Assembly (NCBI RefSeq): GCF_021018895.1
Contig: NC_079366.1
Location: 21,251,896 to 21,315,895 of the forward strand
From: Seriola aureovittata
Lineage: Eukaryota; Chordata; Actinopteri; Carangiformes; Carangidae
Length of the DNA stretch: 64,000 bases
Direction: 5' to 3'
Part shown: positions 1 to 15,400 of the stretch, piece by piece
Layout of the letters: each line of letters starts with the position of its first letter
Position numbering within the stretch: the stretch's first letter is position 1
Notes under the pieces: model-generated
Seen by the model: the letters and a program-made list of their open reading frames with translations, nothing else
Databases searched by the model: none
Told to the model about the DNA's origin: nothing
Position numbers and translations under genes: made by a program

Positions 1-269
1 ATTAAAAAGAAATTAAGCACCAAACTCATGCACAATATCTGAATTTGAGCTTTGTCTCCATGATAAAATTTAATGATCCTCCTTGACAACCGATAAAACG
101 AGGAAAACATGGGTTGTGTTTGTGATTACTAACAATTCTGTAGAGTGAGCAATGAGTAGCCAAGTCAGGTGTTTTTTTTTTTTTACTTCAGAAAAAGTGT
201 AATTTTATCATGTTTTTTATAACATGCATTTTTGTCTGGATAAACAATTGCTTTTCCTCTTTTGCGTAG

Positions 270-346
270 GTTGGTCAAAAGATTGTGTGACCATCGCATC
301 TCCCAAGTAATGTGTGGAAATCAGCACTGCATCGCACTTTCTAGAG
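270..346 (+). CDS. herc3: herc3 exon: end of an RCC1 repeat
   Basis: Residues 1-26 of the visible part, with the RCC1 signature [16 protein letters not shown]. Acceptor TTGCGTAG, donor GAG|GTGTGA. The first base completes a codon started in an exon left of the window. Confidence 0.9.
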
Positions 347-3300
347 GTGTGAAAGACACAATCTCTTCATAATGTACTAACACTGTTCAGATCTAGAATC
401 TTGTATCCAGACACCTAGGGTTCATTTTCTCAGCTATTTTTTCATTTAGTTTTACTCTTAGTCCTGTGTCAAACATCCTTGTTAGTTTTTATCATATTTA
501 GTTTTTTTTTAAGTCAAAATTTAGTTGACCAAAAGTCTGGGCCTTTAGTTTTATCTTAGTGTAGTCTAGTCTATTTTAGTTTAGTTGAGTTTTAGTCAAT
601 GAAAACATTTTAGGTTTGTTTTGTCATCAGATTATATTGAACATTTCAGTCAATTCTAGACTAATAATATGTAATTTTAGTCATTTTATCGTATTATCTG
701 ATGAAAAGAACAGCTTGAGTGAATAAAGTTTATTTTTTTTGGTATAACCCTTGAGCTAGTTAAAGTTTGGGGAAAAAGTTGGTAATGTTTATGTTTAGGT
801 TAGAGATTAGATTAGAGGGCTGTGTGTCTGTTTTTGTCTATAACTAAGGGAAAAGTGGAGGTTCACAAATCCAGACGGCATCACATTACCAAACAAATGT
901 TGTATATTTGCTTGTACTTTGTGGCAATTATTGGTGTTATGTATAGTAATAACAATAACAACTCTATGTCCTTTGCCTCTCAGATGGCCAGTTGTTCACG
1001 TGGGGCCAGAACACCAGCGGTCAGCTGGGCCTGGGAAAAGGAGAGCCCAGCAAGCTGTTCCCTCATCCCCTGAAGTCTCTGGCAGGAATTCCTTTGGCAC
1101 AGATAACCGCTGGGGGAGACCACAGCTTTGCTCTCTCCTTGTCCGGAGCTGTATTTGGCTGGGGCAAAAACAGAGCGGGACAACTGGGTCTCAATGATAA
1201 ACAAGGTAAGAATGAGCTGGACAGAAAGAAGCTGCACAAGTTAATAAGGTTTCTAAATTACAGGACTGAATGTTTAACCTGCTTTAATAGAAACAGGAAG
1301 TGGGTTATAATATTTTAAAGTGGTTACAAATAGTTATAAGTGGCCATTTTTGAGAAGAAAATAGTATAGAATCACTTCATGCAAACTCTCTTTGGTTTTC
1401 GTTTTTATTTTATGACTTGCACAATTTAAAAAATTACCCATTGAAGAGTAAAGATACTGTTTGATTGCCACTATGATGCAAGATTCAAATGCAGAATTTC
1501 CCAATGTCTTAAAATATGTCAAACTAGTAGAAATGTAGAACAGTTTGACCTTGCTTGCTTGTTTGTGTTCTCATCCTCAGATCGTGCTGTCCCATGCCAC
1601 ATCAAATTTTTGAGATCTCAAAAAGTTGTTTACATCAGCTGTGGAGATGAACATACAGCAGCACTCACAAAGGTACGAATATTGATAAACCCTTACCAGT
1701 GCATTTCACGTAAGAGCTCCACATATTCTGAACACATATTAATATGTTTATTAAATAGTTGCTGTTAATTACCGTAGTTGCTGTTTGATCAGCGACCAGT
1801 CATTAGAGGATTCTTTCTGTATAGTGACTCAGTACTTGATGTGTGTAAATTAATCAACCATGATGACCTTTACTACACAGATAAAATCTAAATCTTATTG
1901 CAGCCAGACTGTCTAACCCGAACTAATCTTAATCCACCACCTGACACGGTGGCTTTAAATGTGTTCTTTGAGAAAAAAAAACAATATCGTAGATTTACAA
2001 ACTGTAACTGTATGCTAAGAATTTCTATCTTAGTCAGTAACTAAAAAAATTAATACTCTATTGTCTGTCTGTCTGGTAGGATGGTGGTTTGTTTACGTTT
2101 GGAGATGGCTCGTGGGGTCAGCTGGGTCACGGCTCCACCAATAATGAACTTTTACCCAGACGAGTGCTGGAGCTCATGGGCACTGAGGTGTCCCAGATCA
2201 CCTGTGGCAGGTACTGTCTCTTCTAAACCTACACAGTTTAATTATTTATTTATTTTGGTTCATTTGGTACACCTCTACAATCTGATGCAACTTCATACAG
2301 TAACTCAGCAGTAACTTCTAACTGTTTCAGAGAGTAACCTATGGTAACCTCTGAAACTCTAGTAAGTGATGATGTTGCATTGTGCTGGTGTTGTACTGGA
2401 CTGCATTGATACAAATCCATTTTACTACCTGAGGGGGAACAAATATTAGAAACACACCTCAGCAAAATTCAGTAAATTACAATGTCCCTTTGGCACAAAG
2501 GGTTAAGATGCAAAACATAAACTGCAATGAGCCCAGTTTGAATCCACCCAAGGACCTTTCCCTCATTTCCTGTCATCTACCACAATCTAATACAGGCATA
2601 ACATGCCTCCCAAAAATATGAATTAAAAAATGAAATATAGTAAAATAATGAAACACATCCACAAACTAAAGCATCAGTTGTAGAGTTCTCAACAATGTCC
2701 TGATACAGTATCAACAAAAGCGCAACATTATAACATTTATTTATTTGTGAGCAGATAAAGAAAATGCAAATATTATAATAATAAAAAGTATTTAAATAAT
2801 TTTAAAAAATCACAGTTATCATTTATTGCAGGTTGATTTGCACATGTGCAGCTTATAAACTTTTTATTTTTTTTATCAAGGCCTGTTGTGTCTCCTTTGC
2901 ATCTTAAGTCTTGTTCCTAAAATGTTCCTATTGTCAGGCACCACACACTGGCGTTTGTGCCTTCCTCTGGTTTGGTTTATGCGTTTGGTTGCAACAGCCA
3001 TGGCCAGCTCGGCACAGGAATACTCGGGGATGCTAGAAGCCCATTTCCTGTTAAGACCAGTTTGCTAACTGGACATTTCCATAGACCAGGTAAGCAGAGG
3101 CGCTCGTGCTTAGTCTATAGACAATGATGACGAGTTTTTCCATGTGGTTAGACATTGTCCATGTTTTCTAAGAGGTAAAAGCTATCGGCTTTTGACAGTG
3201 GAAAACAAAGACATGATATGTGTTTGTTGTTGATTATTATTTATTAGATGGATATTTTGGAAGACTAGCTTACAAGGTGAACATTTCATAGTGACTCTAT

Positions 3301-6300
3301 ATGCTGATCATTCTTTAAACTTCACATTCAGAGAGCTCAGTATTCAGAAATCCATAAATTGGCATAATTGATTAATAACAACACAGTGAAATAGTTTCTC
3401 TAAGATTCACTCAGACAGTAGTGAATTGTGATGTTAGTGGTCAGCTGGGCTCTCAAGGCTGGCCACTGTGGCTGTGGTAGTTCTGATATGGGTGGTTTAC
3501 AAAGAAGGACGGGCAGACTGTTGACAAAATAACCTGTGATAAAAGCCAGAAGGATAGCTACTGTACAAATGAAACAGCCCTAATATTATATCCACAGCAG
3601 TGTGTCGTATTGAAATGATCAGAATTCAGCTTGTGATGTGAAAGTGTTCAGCCTGGAAGATGACTATAAAAACTACAAAATACAAAATCATATTTATAAT
3701 AAATATAATATTTTCTAAAGATGGTGATATGATATGTTTTTGGTTCACATATGGTTTGGTTCAGTGTTATTAAATGCTGGCAAGCTAACATGTCCCATAT
3801 TTCCTTTCTTCATTAGAATCAACACAGTACATTGTGACCAAAATCATCTGTGGAGGAGACCATAGTTTCTTATTGTACTCTAATGAACAGGTATGTGATT
3901 TTATATTCCCTGTTCTTCAGCTTCTGTTTTAGTTTTTAATATGTTATATTTGTTTTTATCATATGTCCATTTTATGACCAGGAGTTGTCCTGTTAGTCCT
4001 GCTGTTTTTTATCACTCCCTTCAGTAGAATAAGGGGTTTGTTTTGAAGTTGAGATACATACGCATACAATTGTATTTCTGTCGTTAAATTTCAGGATCCT
4101 CCATTGAATGTATTTGTTCCCTGTCCTCTAACCTTACCATCAGCACTGTTTCCCTTCACTAAACCTTCAACACTTTCCTGAATCAAATTCAATTTCAACC
4201 CAAAAAACGTGATTAATACACCAGCAAAACACTTTAAAAATTCTTTCTAAAAGTTCACACCCAAAAATATATCCATTTCAACTTCAGCAATAAAACAGTT
4301 TCTGTGTTTCGCCACAGGGAGGCATTAATGTCAAAGCTTTTATCAGTTCTTGTATGGGAGCTGTACATGGTGCAAATGTCTGCTACAAATATTGAGCAAA
4401 TTGCCAGGAATCTTCACAGATAACGACATAACACACACTCTCAAATATTTAGACCTCAGGCGTGGCCTATTTATCTTATCATGGAGGAAAGAGACACAAC
4501 CCAGACAGTTTCTGTACCGAGCTATGCCACACACAGCGGAAGTGCCATTGCAAACAATCTTCCTGTGTTGTTAATGTTGTCTCTGTTTATCTTCCTCTGT
4601 GCAGAGCTCAGCCCCCCAAGAAGACTTCAGAGTGATTAATATCAGTAAAAGCCTCTCCCCAATCACTTATGAAAGGTTAAATTCATGGAGGTTAAAACTG
4701 ATGTACAGCACAGATTCTAGTGTCACAAAGTAAGTCATGAATAAAAAAATATTATTTGAGATGTATTCTCTTGTTCTTTATTATTATATTATGTTTTTCC
4801 TGTAGATTCTTTTTTACTTGGCTACATTTTCACAAGCACAAATTCATTTTGTTAAAATAAATAAATGAATAACTGTGTCTGTAGTTATTGATCAGTTAAC
4901 ACTTATTGTGCTCTATGGTTTTTCTCAGCGACATTATAGTTCAACTCTCTTCTACGGCTTGTTGGAATGCCAGCTTCTTGGACCAAAGGTAAGGTCATTT
5001 ACACAGGAAGTGATGCCAGGCTTTGTCTCACATCACAGCATGTTTTACATGTATTTATGCAAAGGTTTAAAATGAGATTAAGAAAACAAAAGACTGAGCA
5101 AATTACAGCATCAAATGGTCAAAGGACAAAGCACATAAAAATGCACTGCAACTAAGAATTCAATAAATGGCCCCATGGTGATTACGCAAGGTTTAAGTTT
5201 AGGACTGCAGTTGAAATACTGTCTGATGTGGATGACCAATGTTGATCAGAATGAGTGTTGCTGTTAGATACTGCAGTTTTTCTGTGTGTATTGGTTGCAG
5301 AATGTATTATCAAACTGAAATAGACAATTGCAAAGCATACATAAAAAGGTTTGCCTAATTGTGCAGATGTCTACGTGCACCTGGTCTGTACCTCCACTGT
5401 GTGCTCTGCCAAAAATAGCATAGCACATATAGGGTCTTTGGACTTGGTCCAGGCAGGTGACAGACAGTACAAACATGCTTGACATCAAAATTAGAGTGTG
5501 CCGCTGGATTGCAAAACCAAACTTGTTCTAGCACTTTGGCACACAGCAGGTCACTACACACAAAATCAAACTAGTGCAAGGGAGGAAAAAATCTCATTAC
5601 ACTTCAGAATCAAAAAAATGTGCTCTAAATCGATCCTTAGGAATTTTATTAGTTTCATTAACATTGCAGTTTCGTCATACATTGACTGGCTTGCCATTTA
5701 GACACGTACAACCAAATTAAATAGAAAATAAATACATATTATGTAAATGAGAAAAATCACATGGCTGAATGCACAGACCCATATGTAAGCAAGACTCCTG
5801 GGAACTGATTCACCAGGGAACTCACAGGGTCCACTTACTTTGCTTGTCACATACTCGCACTCATGGTATGTCATCTTATCCAACAAAACATGCTGATCCT
5901 CAGGGCTGGGAACGCTGCTGTGTGTTCAGTTACTCCAAATTTCTCTGACCATCAGTCTAGGTGTAGGTGTGATGGCTCTGTAGTAAAAACTCATCAGCAG
6001 ATACTTATCGTGTCGTAGACATCAGGGTGGAAAACAGGCCTCTGGAAACAACAAGAACGACTTCATGCTGTGCTCTCTGCAGAAACAACTGAAACTCACC
6101 AATAATTAGGAGTTATAAACTATTAACCAGGTATCCCTGGAAAGTAACCAAGTAGATTTACTTCAGTACTGCACTGAAGTACATATTTGAGGTACTTGTC
6201 TTTACCTGAGTAATTCTATTTATTTACCTTATTCTTCTCAACTACATTTCATAGGCAAATATTGTAGCTATTGTATTTTAAACCTTTAGTTACTACAGAT

Positions 6301-9300
6301 TCAGATTATTAATACAAAGTATAATCAACAAATATATATTATAATTATATAATATTATAATTAATAATATTATGATGCATTACTTTAGATTAAACCTGCA
6401 TACATTAATGTATCAACATGCATACATTGCATAGATTAATGTATGCATCACTTTAATGGTGCAGGTAGTGAAGGTGGGGCTAATTTGAACTACTTCATAT
6501 ACTGCTAGTTTAATCTATACTAATCCATCATAATTTATGCTTTGCATTTGATTAGACTTCATATTAATAATCTGTTTCTGTCAGTCATTTTTCAAATAAA
6601 TTGAAGGATTAAATATTCCTTTATGAATTGAACTCTGTTCATAGTCACAGTCTAATAAAAGTAACAAAATCAGTTGTGAAGAGAGATTATTATAAACCTC
6701 ATCAAACCGATCCTTTGGTGTGGATCCATAAACATGAGTCTAAGTCTGCAGTTCTTTATAGCACAAACATGCACAGTAAGTGTCGTCATTTTCATTGTAT
6801 TAGTGTAACATTTGGGCTTGTTGCTCATATGGCTCTTTAAGCTCTCAGACTTCTCAAAATGAAGGGGTCATTGCTCAAACTCACAGTTCATGGGGATGTA
6901 TCACGTAGACTGTACTATCTGCATCAGTGTTTTTTGTTTGGCAAACAGTCGCCACAAGATCAGATCAGATGTATTTGTGTAATGACTAAATATAACCTGT
7001 GCTGTAAGAATGTAAAGGCTTACACTGTAAATAGTAGCTGTCCTTCACGCTCAGGGTTTTGTTGGTTTTGTGGAGCTGATGCTGTGTGTGTGTGTCTGTT
7101 AGTGCTCACTTGGCAGAGCGGGAGATCTGCTTAGGGATTGACTTAAATACCTTGAGGCTGTGTGTACATCTAACTATTGCTCATGTTGTGTTGAGTATAA
7201 GCATATCTACCATTGTGACCTGCCACATGACAGGTTGGAATAGACTGGCATTTAATCCAAAGCAATATCGAGGATTTACTACAAAGTCCTTGAATCTGAG
7301 CTCTGACCTATTTTTATCCTGTTTCTGATCACTGAGATACCATAGATGGTGCAGGTGATCATATGTTTGTTTGCTCTCTCAGTGATGATACCCACTTCAA
7401 AACCAACCCAAAGATCCCAGGCATCAATCTCAATTCTGTCAGACTGCTATTTGAGATACTCAGCAAACCGGCTTTCTCTGGACTTCTGGAGCAGGTACTG
7501 GCTAATAGTGTGTTTAAAAACACGTGTGCACGATAATAACAGTTTAATTTTGTCTTTTATCTTGAAAACCCAGTTTCCTGTATTCCAAGGTCATCAACAA
7601 GAGTAGTAAAACACACATTCATCACTTTAATATAAATGCATAGTGGTGCTACAGATATGCCCCAGCCTACAAATCATAGTCTCCAGATGTAACCGAACGT
7701 GTTTGTTTGGTACAGACCTGAGCAAAAATGATATTGTCATTTTTATATCTTTTTTTTTTGTGAAAATGAAAACGCAAAAAAGACCATTCCAACTAAAATC
7801 ATGGCTCGTAATGCAATTGCAACATCTGTCAAAATAATCGCAATATCATTTTTTTTGCATATCATTCAGCACAGATGTTACTTAGGAGAAATGTATCACT
7901 TACTCCAATTCAGAACCTCTTTAATTTGTACCTAAACCACCAACTCACAAATTCATTTGTTTTTGGAGCTACTGTATTTGTTTTCATGAATACCATAGAA
8001 AGTGTTTTTTGATTTGATCCTCTAAACCAAAATGTCCATATACCTAAAAAAACATGACTCATGACTCAGATTTTATATTGAAACTCAAATAAGCTTGCTG
8101 TCTGGGTTTTTGTCTCCTTAATGAAGCAGTTAAATGTTGAACACTGGGATGTTACACAGCATTGGCTATGTAGCTTATGGTTTAATCTCATATGTGAATA
8201 TTGTGCTTTCTCTGAAAGAACATCAAGTTCTGCCACAGACCAATGGCACAAAACTCAAGACTGAGTCAAAACCTCTAACATTAGCTCAGTAATGTCAGGT
8301 TTGGGATTTGTGTGTCTCAGCCCAACATGAATCATAATCTGTTTGTAGACCAGGGCCACATTCCAAACCACTAAAAGCCTCTCCCAAAATTTAGTGATAT
8401 TTTACTCCTGCTGCCTAGTGGATCCAAGATGTTTTGGAATTGGAAAATATCCCATAAATTTCTCTGGTTTACTTGTAACTTTCAAACATACCATAGTTGT
8501 ATAACCCCAATTGTCATTCAGTGTTCTTGAGCTATAATTAAAAGAAGAAATATGTGTCCAACCCTCTCTTTAGGCCACCAAGAGTTTTGAGAGTCTGTTG
8601 ATCCCTCAACTGCCGCACTCTCCTCCCGATGTCGAGGCCATGAGGATCTATCTCATCCTTTCCGAGTATCCGGCCCTGCAGGATTCCCGAAACTACATCC
8701 GCCTCACTATCCCCCTGGCTATGGCCATCCTCCGGCTAGACGCCAACCCCAGCAAAGTATTGGGTATCATATGTGCATGCACACACTAGAAGTGTTTTAA
8801 CACCCATCAAGCCACTTGAAATCGCCTCTGGTAGCCCTGGTAACACAGAACATCATGTCATGTAACACAACGCTACACTATGTGATGTCAAACAACATAA
8901 CTCTTAAGTTATACAGTGCGTCAGCATCCTCATCCATAACCATGTTACCTGTGCTTAGCTTGTTATCCCAAGGAATATTTAAAATACACCATCGAACAAG
9001 AAAATATTTACAGAAATGCATGTAACTTCACCAAACAGTAGAGCCTGGCTGATGATGGATTTTAGAGGAAAATCAGAAGTCTTCTTCACAGAGGTAAAGT
9101 TCAGCCGGTTGCTGGTGAAGGGCTGTCAGAATGAGAAGAAACAAAAATAAAGAAAGGGTTTGCCACACACCAAGAAACTCTCCTCTTTATTATTTATTTA
9201 AACGCCACTGTTTAACCTTGCAAAAAATGTTTAAATAAATACTTTTCAAGTTGCTCCAGAACAGAGTTTCTTTAGGTGTCTGGCAAACACCTTCTCAATT

Positions 9301-12300
9301 GCTGAGATATTCAGAGGTTCAAAGAAATTTGAGTTGATATATTGGACGCCACAATATATCATGCAAATTTTTGATAACATCACTCCTGAAATCTTCATTG
9401 TGTTGCACTTGTTGATGCAGATGAAAAGTGACAGAAGTAGTTGTGTGAGGAATGAAAAAAGAGAGCCTGAGTTAGAGAAGTTCAGTCCCTGTTTGTTGCC
9501 TCTGCACACCTGGTTCAACTGGGCCTGAATTTTGGTTTGTCACAGACAGAAATACAGCATTGTTATTTTAAGCGTTTCAAAATACTAACAGATCAATGAT
9601 GAAACTTGCCTTACTACAGTATAACTAGTGGTTACTTAAAATATTATCCTATTTTTTTGGTTGAGGTACTTGCTCAGTAATTTAATTGAACCCTCTTCTC
9701 TAACCCTGCAGACAACTGGTGGTGTTTTGTGGACGACAGTGTGTTCACCAGAATGGTTGACATGTACAAGAGCATCGTCGTGTTTATGCTAACGGGAGGA
9801 AAGACGCTGCTCGTACCGGTGTTCTACGAGAACTATTTTCTTGCCACGCTAAGGCTGCTGGAAAAACTTCATAAGGTATCCACAAAGCTCACCTACCGCT
9901 CCTGTAAACAAGCCATACTGTTCCTCCTTCAGTACAGTCTCTGAAGAGGAAATGTGTTTGTCCTGGTCAAATGGTTCGTGGTAGCTGCTGAGGTAATCTG
10001 TGGTCTACTGTGCACTGTGACATTTCCTGGAGTTGAGGGAGGCATTTGTCTCATGTTCCCAGGTAAACTTAAAGGCCCACCATGTGGAGTACAACCGCTT
10101 TTATATCCCTGACATCACCAGCCTGGTGGACATCCAGGAAGACTACCTCAAATGGTTTTTGAGTAAAGCTGAAATTGTGAGTACTGAAAATCTCTGATGT
10201 GACACTTCCTTGTTACTTGACATCTGCTGATTCTGCACACACACAAGCCCACAGCACTTCCTATGGGATACAGCTGTACTGCTCTTAACTCATGTCACTC
10301 ACAGTTTCTGCAGAGAAAGTGAGGAATTCTTTTCATAACTGCTTGTGGGTGTGTCTCTACTATCCAATGAGTGTCTAAGTTCACAGACAAGCCTCTATAA
10401 CTCCTCGGACATTTGAGTAAATTTTTATTTTTACAGTGCTGTTCTGACATTACTTGCTCTCTTGTTTTGTTTTCTAGAAAATGGGATCATCTCCTTCACA
10501 GGTACTGAAATTTAAGATTGGCCATGAACATCCAAAGTTGCCTATTAGATTCATTTGTTCCTTTTTAATGTTGTTGTAATAAGAATATTTTCAGCCACGT
10601 CTTATTTTCCCTGCAGAGTGACTTTCCCTCAGTGAACCTATGTGCCTACCCGTTCATACTGAACGCCCAAGCCAAGACAACCATGCTGCAAACAGATGCT
10701 GAACTGCAAATGCAGGTACCTGCTGCTAATATTAAAGCAGTTGTGTTTGTGGTTTCATACAGTAATGATTTGGGTTTAATGAAATGGATCTGAATGAATT
10801 TGTATTGAATTGTTCTCAGTTGATGTGTTTTTATGCTGCTGCACCAGCAACAGCCTGGATTTGGCCGCAGGATGTTTTACGGTTGTTTGTCCGTCCCATT
10901 CTCGTGAATAGGATAGCGATAGCTCGATAACGCCTTGAGGGAATTTCTTCAAATTTATCATAAATGTTCACTAGGACTCAAACATGAACCGAGTAGATTT
11001 TGGTTGTCAAAGGTCAAAGGTCAAGGTCACTGTGACCTTACAAAACACGTTTTGGCCATAACTCTTAAATTCATACACTAAGTATGACACAATTTTAAAA
11101 AAATGTCTACTATGATAAAATGATGACATTTTGACCAAATGGTCAAAGGTCAACTGTGCTGTGACATCATCACGTTCTGCAACAATACTTCTGGCCATTA
11201 TTCAATGCTGTAACTCAGGAAGGGGAGATTCCGACCATATTTCCTGACACTTGGCTGTTTGGTGGAGGCATTCAACCACAAGGCTCTCTGAACTATTATG
11301 TATTTGTGTTTCTCTCCCACTTCTGTCTGTGACTGTTACCAAGATGGCAGTAAGCGGTGCAAACCTACACAATGTCTTCATGCTGCTCACACTGGAACCC
11401 CACCTTGCCAGGAATCCTTACCTGGTTCTCCACGTGCGCAGGAACCATTTAGTAAGTGACACTTTGCGTGAGCTCACCATGTACTCTGACGTGGACCTCA
11501 AGAAACCACTCAAGGTAAGCTTTTGTAATTTTGGTAAAAGGAAAATCTTTCTTTTCCCCGCAAACCTCTGCACCTTCTGTGATCTTCTCGTCTTCTTCCT
11601 CCCTCCAGGTGATCTTTGATGGAGAGGAGGCCGTAGACGCAGGTGGAGTAACTAAAGAGTTCTTCCTGCTGCTGTTAAAGGAGCTGATGGATCCTGTTTA
11701 TGGGATGTTCACTCATTACAAAGAATCCAACCTGCTGTGGTTCTCAGACAAAGTAAGTTACTGTGCAAAACTAAACATTTAATGAAGTAAAAAAAAACCT
11801 TCAAAGTGCTTTTACTCACTTCCTGAACTTAGTTATTACCAGTACCATTTACTCAACAGTTACACTTACAGTTCTCAGGTACTTAAACTTTACTTGTTTT
11901 CAATATGTTCAAGGTTAAGTATGTCTGTTGATGTATGTTGAACTCCTCCTACACTTGCTTTGGCTGAGAAGCAGTGGCAGTTCGTTGGAGTTTGTCAGCG
12001 GCATGAATCCAGAGTTAGAGATAAGGCACCCGGAAAGTTTTTCACATGACAGCTTTGCCATCTGTTACTGGAAAGATCTGAGACAGTATGTCAGTGATTC
12101 AGATGACCTTTTGTTTGGGTGTTTGGTTGGACGCTTTTTTAAATGCTTGATAGCAGTAAGCTTATAATGGCTTTTCAGAATGTTTGCTTTGGCTTTTATT
12201 CAACCTGCAGCTGTATTTTCCAGGAAGAGCCGCTGTTTCTGGCATCACACATACTGTCACTGTGTGTCAGTGGGGACATTTTGGTTTACAAAACACTTAC

Positions 12301-12412
12301 CACTATGAGGGAATGTGTCTTTGAACTTTGAGAACCATTTGAATTACTTAAGTGAAATCACAGTCAGCAACCTGTTCAGTGACCTGTAAGTCTGTCTATG
12401 CAAGGTCAAATA

Positions 12413-12445
<33 letters not shown>

Positions 12446-15400
12446 CCTTTAATTATTTAGTTAACTTAATTTAATTTACTCAGAGTTTTCCTAGAACAAT
12501 AAAATATCTTAGACATAGACATTCAAATTTAAAATGTGCGTGTGTACATTTCAGTGTACTAATAATGAAATCCTAACAGCTCTAACCGGGGGCAAGTTGA
12601 ATTGAATTTTTCACCACACAGTTTTTAAGGCTGCACTACGAACTTTGGATTAAATGTTTTATTAAAATGTTTCAGTCACCAAGCTCCAGCCTTTTGTTGG
12701 AGAGTCTGGAATTCAAAAAAAAAAAAATCATGTGAATTTACCTTTTCTCATTTATGAATAATAAATGGTGACTATTGAATCTTCTCTAACGTTTTTAAGT
12801 TTGAGATGTCATCGGTTATGTTCAGCCACACCACTTGTTTTGTTAGATGTTAGATGAGTAAAGCTGTAACTCTGCAAGAAAGGCAGTAATAATAATATTA
12901 ATAATGGTTTACCTTTTTTGTGTGTCTGCAGTGCTTTGTAGAGCAGAACTGGTTTCATCTTATTGGGATCATCTGCGGTCTGGCCATCTACAACTCCACA
13001 GTGGTGGACCTCCACTTCCCCCTGGCTCTCTACAAGAAGCTGCTTGACGTATCACCAATGCTGGAGGACTTCAAGGAGCTCTCCCCCACCGAGGCCAGGT
13101 AACTGTGGTGTCAGAGGTCACTGCAAGGCACAATTTGTGTCAGACTCGAACTTGGACAGGACCCAAATGCATGATGTCATGATATTTATTAACAAAGTAC
13201 AAAAGAAAATCACTCTTATGAGGAAACAATTAAGTAACAATAATAACGTGACTAAGCACAAAGTATGAAAGTAACAAACTAGAGGAGACAAAAATAAAAT
13301 CACTCTGAGAGGAACAAATGGCTCTTATGAGGGAAAAACTAAACAAAGTAACAAGGAACAATGACATGGAGCGTGGGGCCGGGAGGTTCACGGATACAGA
13401 ACAAGACGAACTGGCACAGAACAAAGGGAAACGCAGACAGATATACACAAGGTAATGGAGAACAGGTGGAAACAATCAGGGCGGGGAAGACAATCAGACC
13501 AACGGGAGACACCAGGAGGAAGGGCAAGTTACCTGAAACGAAAGGAGAGTCAAATGTCAAAATAAAACAGGAAGTGACGAGACAACATAGACACAAGACA
13601 GAAAACTAAACACAACCAGACACAGATCATGACAATTTGCTCCATTTCCTGCTCTTGGATTTTTTTTTTATAGGCATTGCACCTGCTGCAAACAGTTCAT
13701 TTTGCTCATGTTCAATGGTAAAGCAAGAGTCATAAATCCTGTTGTGCTCAAACACATCATTGTGCAACAGCGTGTCACTCACTTACATAACCAGTGTTTT
13801 TTTAAGTATCAGTGAGATTGCCTGTCACTGGGAAATGTCTCTTTATTGAATTAGCAGCAGGAAGGGTCAGCGTTTCCTCAGTGCCTAATTGTCTCCAGCT
13901 GACTATTGATTTTTATATTATTCCTTTGGAAGCTACAAGTATTGTGTTGCTATTAGAGACAACACGACCTCAGAGGACATCATCTGGAAAAACATTATAG
14001 ATGCTACACTTTTATTTTGACTGCCTTAAAGGTCAGAGCAGAGTGCAATAGACTAAATTCAGCACACTGGTGTAAAATGCGCAGGCTTGTCTGAGGTTTA
14101 CTTCATTTGTGTTGTCTTCGGTATTTTCAAATACTGCACAATGACCTCAGCCCAGTCGATGGGCTCCAGTTTTTAGACAATAATACTTCATCCTCTTTGA
14201 CTAATTAGCATTTCCTTTGCCAGCCAACTTGTCCTCTTTCAATGTTTCCTGTGATTTGTATGTGTTATGTGCTATTTTGGTAAATATCCAACGTGGTCTT
14301 TGCAGGAAAACTAACACAACACTCCCTCTGAGTCATTTCCTATTATTAGTGAATGTGTTACACTAAACCTCAAATCTAATAGACGGTTTTGGTGTTCCCT
14401 TTATATTTGATCCCTGGATTTCATTTTAAAGAGATTTAAAACTGGGATGGCTGATGAATGAAATAACCCTCTATCTGACAGGGTAGAATAAAACTGTGAC
14501 ATTACCCCTACGGTATTACTACACTGTCACTTTCATGACCATGTGTTAATTATATTAGTTATATTAGTGCTGGGTCTTTCTCAACATTAATTCCTTTCAT
14601 TTATTCTCTGCAGGAGTCTACAACAACTTCTAGACTATGAAGGAGGTGATGTGGAGGAGACATTTCTTCTCAACTTTGCCGTGAGTTGAACTTTTCATCT
14701 GTTACCCTGATTTAAGCTGCTTTAAAGGATAAGGTTGGTGTTATTCTATATTTTTCTTATTCTCAACAAATCCCATGAAAAGACCAAACCCAACAATGTG
14801 TAAGTTTGTCTCTTAATACTTTCTGACTTTTAATACTTTAATACTTTTCTGTCTGTGGCTCTAAGCCTCAAACCCACTAGTTTAGAAGATGTAAATGTTT
14901 AAAAACTGGTCACAAACGTTTGGTCTCCTTTTTGAAAAAGGTGAAATCATTTCCTGGAACTGCTTGCCACTTTAGTTTTCAGCAAGTATTGCTCAAACAG
15001 GAGTAAAAAGTATTGTATTTGTTTTGATCTTATAACAAGAAATACCAAAGCACATCACTATTGGGCTTATGAATATATTTCTATTGGTTCAGTCCATTTA
15101 ATGGTCCAATTAATTAATCATATAAATGTTGAAAAAACAAGATATTTTTAATAATTGAATAAGAAAAATGTTTATTGTATTAATTCTTTAAGGTAACGAG
15201 CTGATTGCTGAGTGTGTGCAGCAACAGAGGGGAGTATTAGAGGAGTGCTCATGTGCCCAGAACGTGACCGAATGTTATAGACGGCTCCATTTTTTCTTAG
15301 GTAATGATCCTGTTAAAGCTAATAACACTGAGTTTTGGTAGAATCCATACAACCATAAATAAACTACAATGACCATGTGTATTGTGATGAAGGAAGTGTG

